A DNA stretch of 35,554 nucleotides from Cyanobacteria bacterium GSL.Bin1 (GTDB taxonomy: Bacteria > Cyanobacteriota > Cyanobacteriia > Cyanobacteriales > Rubidibacteraceae): contig JAAANX010000046.1 in the NCBI GenBank assembly GCA_009909085.1, positions 1 through 35,554 of the forward strand, given 5' to 3'. The notes under the pieces were generated by a model. The model saw only the letters and a program-made list of their open reading frames with translations, did no database searches and was not told where the DNA came from. Shown here piece after piece: positions 34,311 through 35,554 of the stretch. Both the position numbers and the translations under genes were made by a program. Position 1 is the first letter of the stretch. Each line of letters opens with the position of its first letter.

Positions 34311-34436
34311 GAACCATGCTCTCTCGATAGCAGTTTACTATTTTAGGAGGCCGTGCAAAAGGCAGCTGCTTAGATGGGGAAGATATCAATTCAGTAGGTA
34401 TGCCACACTAAAGTTGACGCATTCTAGGCAAATGTT
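34311..34436. promoter_or_regulatory. Divergent intergenic region
   Basis: 126 bp separate the divergent phosphatase and DUF255 genes and should hold both promoters. No convincing -35/-10 pair could be assigned. Confidence 0.3.
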
Positions 34437-35554
34437 ATGACTAACCGTCTCGCTGAAACGGAAAGCCTCTATCTTCGTAAACATGCTGAAAACCCAATCG
34501 ATTGGTGGTATTGGTGTCCCGAAGCATTAGAAAAAGCGAAAGCGGAAGATAAACCAATTTTCCTGTCAGTGGGTTATTCCAGTTGCCATTGGTGTACGGT
34601 GATGGAAGGGGAAGCCTTCTCCGACAGCGCGATCGCGCAGTATCTTAATGAGAATTTTGTTCCCATCAAAGTGGATCGCGAAGAACGTCCGGATCTCGAT
34701 AGCATTTATATGCAGGCGTTACAGATGATGACCGGACAAGGCGGTTGGCCCCTCAATATTTTTCTGACTCCCGATGAGCGGATTCCGTTTTATGGCGGGA
34801 CATACTTTCCAGTAGAACCGCGCTTTGGTCGTCCTGGTTTTTTAGAAATTCTAAAAGCGATTCGGCGCTTTTATGACCAAGAAAAAGAGAAACTGAATAC
34901 CTTCAAAAGTGAAGTGATGGGATTACTGCAGCAATCGGCCACCCTTCCTGAAGCCAGCACTGAACTCAATCGTAACTTATTACTCAAAGGAATCGAAACT
35001 GCCGTCGGCATTACCAGTAGTCGGGGCACCGCCCCCAGTTTTCCGATGATTCCCTACGCCCAACTTGCCCTGCGCGGCACCCGATTTAATTATGAGTCTC
35101 GCTATGATGCCCAAGCAATTGCCCAACAACGGGGCTATGACCTTGCCCTCGGGGGCATCTATGACCCTGTTGGCGGGGGCTTTCATCGTTATACGGTTGA
35201 TGGCACCTGGACCGTTCCCCACTTTGAGAAAATGCTCTACGATAACGGACAGATTGTGGAGTATTTAGCCAACTTGTGGAGTAGCGGTGTTCAAGAACCG
35301 GCTTTTCAAAGCGCGATCGCGCACACAGTCGAATGGCTACAACGGGAAATGACTGCCCCAGAAGGGTATTTCTACGCCTCGCAAGATGCCGATAGCTTTA
35401 CCATCCCTAATGCCGACGAACCTGAAGAAGGGGCCTTTTATGTCTGGTCATACCAAGAACTGGAAACGCTACTGAGTCCTGAAGAATTACAAGCGCTACA
35501 AACTGAATTTACAGTCACTGCAGAGGGCAATTTTGAAGGCAGCAACGTCTTACA
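34437..35554 (+). CDS. DUF255 thioredoxin-domain protein (YyaL/SPATA20 type), 5' part
   Basis: The frame is open from ATG 34437 to the window edge: about 372 of the usual 680 or so residues. The N-terminal thioredoxin-like domain has NPIDWWYWCPEAL, the redox motif SSCHWCTVMEGEAF (CxxC; usually CHWCHVM), VDREERPDLD, GGWPLNIFLTPD and GGTYFP. The six-hairpin glycosidase-like part begins with GGIYDPVGGGFHRYTVDGTW and VPHFEKMLYDN. YASQDADS is the family's catalytic-like block. The family is widespread from bacteria to human SPATA20; function is uncertain (redox or sugar-related). The ribosome site is weak. Three HIP1-type sites lie in or near it. Confidence 0.9.
   Translation, partial: MTNRLAETESLYLRKHAENPIDWWYWCPEALEKAKAEDKPIFLSVGYSSCHWCTVMEGEAFSDSAIAQYLNENFVPIKVDREERPDLDSIYMQALQMMTGQGGWPLNIFLTPDERIPFYGGTYFPVEPRFGRPGFLEILKAIRRFYDQEKEKLNTFKSEVMGLLQQSATLPEASTELNRNLLLKGIETAVGITSSRGTAPSFPMIPYAQLALRGTRFNYESRYDAQAIAQQRGYDLALGGIYDPVGGGFHRYTVDGTWTVPHFEKMLYDNGQIVEYLANLWSSGVQEPAFQSAIAHTVEWLQREMTAPEGYFYASQDADSFTIPNADEPEEGAFYVWSYQELETLLSPEELQALQTEFTVTAEGNFEGSNVL

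Noticed and set aside
1-35554. tRNA or rRNA genes
   Set aside because: No cloverleaf-like sequence or rRNA signature was noticed in any intergenic space by eye. A tRNAscan-SE and Rfam run would be decisive.

Overview
The window looks like chromosomal DNA of a cyanobacterium. About 28 copies of the HIP1 palindrome GCGATCGC are spread over 35.5 kb, and several genes belong to families typical of cyanobacteria: NTRC, DUF3172, DUF4278, glycolate dehydrogenase GlcD, bacterial Trm1, ArsS, PRC-barrel proteins, Uma2 nucleases and a STAND/WD40 protein. A unicellular halotolerant lineage of the Halothece/Dactylococcopsis/Cyanothece type is a guess only. No rRNA, tRNA, CRISPR array or phage module was seen.

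Layout. 1-419: right half of an IS200/IS605 element (TnpB), ending exactly on the stop codon of a Rieske lipoprotein gene. 416-4218: Rieske protein, divergent PRC-barrel protein, SWIM zinc-finger protein, then a GST / flavin-binding PNPOx-like pair on the minus strand. 4432-8025: a 1197-residue STAND NTPase with 14 WD40 repeats, followed by a TnpB-less IS605-like remnant, a DUF4278 gene and a 52-bp remnant of a second WD40 gene. 9048-11972: secreted phosphodiester glycosidase and a polyprenol-phosphate-type glycosyltransferase. 11973-13307: decayed zone with fragments of a VapC-like toxin gene and a CTERM-anchored protein gene, and a Uma2 gene broken by a one-base slip. 13471-16096: NTRC and a pentapeptide-repeat protein. 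16220-17516: two small unknown genes and sparse DNA with a candidate MITE and a DUF4278 fragment. 17517-20027: DUF3172, an intact Uma2 and Trm1. 20158-22678: ArsS with two VTT/TVP38 membrane proteins. 22799-27100: DJ-1/PfpI, TrmJ, a class-A beta-lactamase-like protein, Nudix, sulfiredoxin and Dps. 27376-34310: a chimeric RTX esterase, a FAD oxidoreductase, GlcD, an outer-membrane barrel and a histidine phosphatase carrying an in-frame palindromic insertion. 34437-end: DUF255 thioredoxin-domain protein, cut by the window edge.

Functional themes are mixed. Redox and oxidative-stress genes recur (Rieske, GST, NTRC, sulfiredoxin, Dps, DUF255), with arsenic detoxification, photorespiration and RNA methylation alongside. 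No single new multi-gene system stands out. The most unusual items are the palindromic in-frame insertion at 33879-33926, the phytase-like/GDSL/RTX fusion, the WD40 remnant whose only differences from its source are synonymous, and the two IS605-type right ends.
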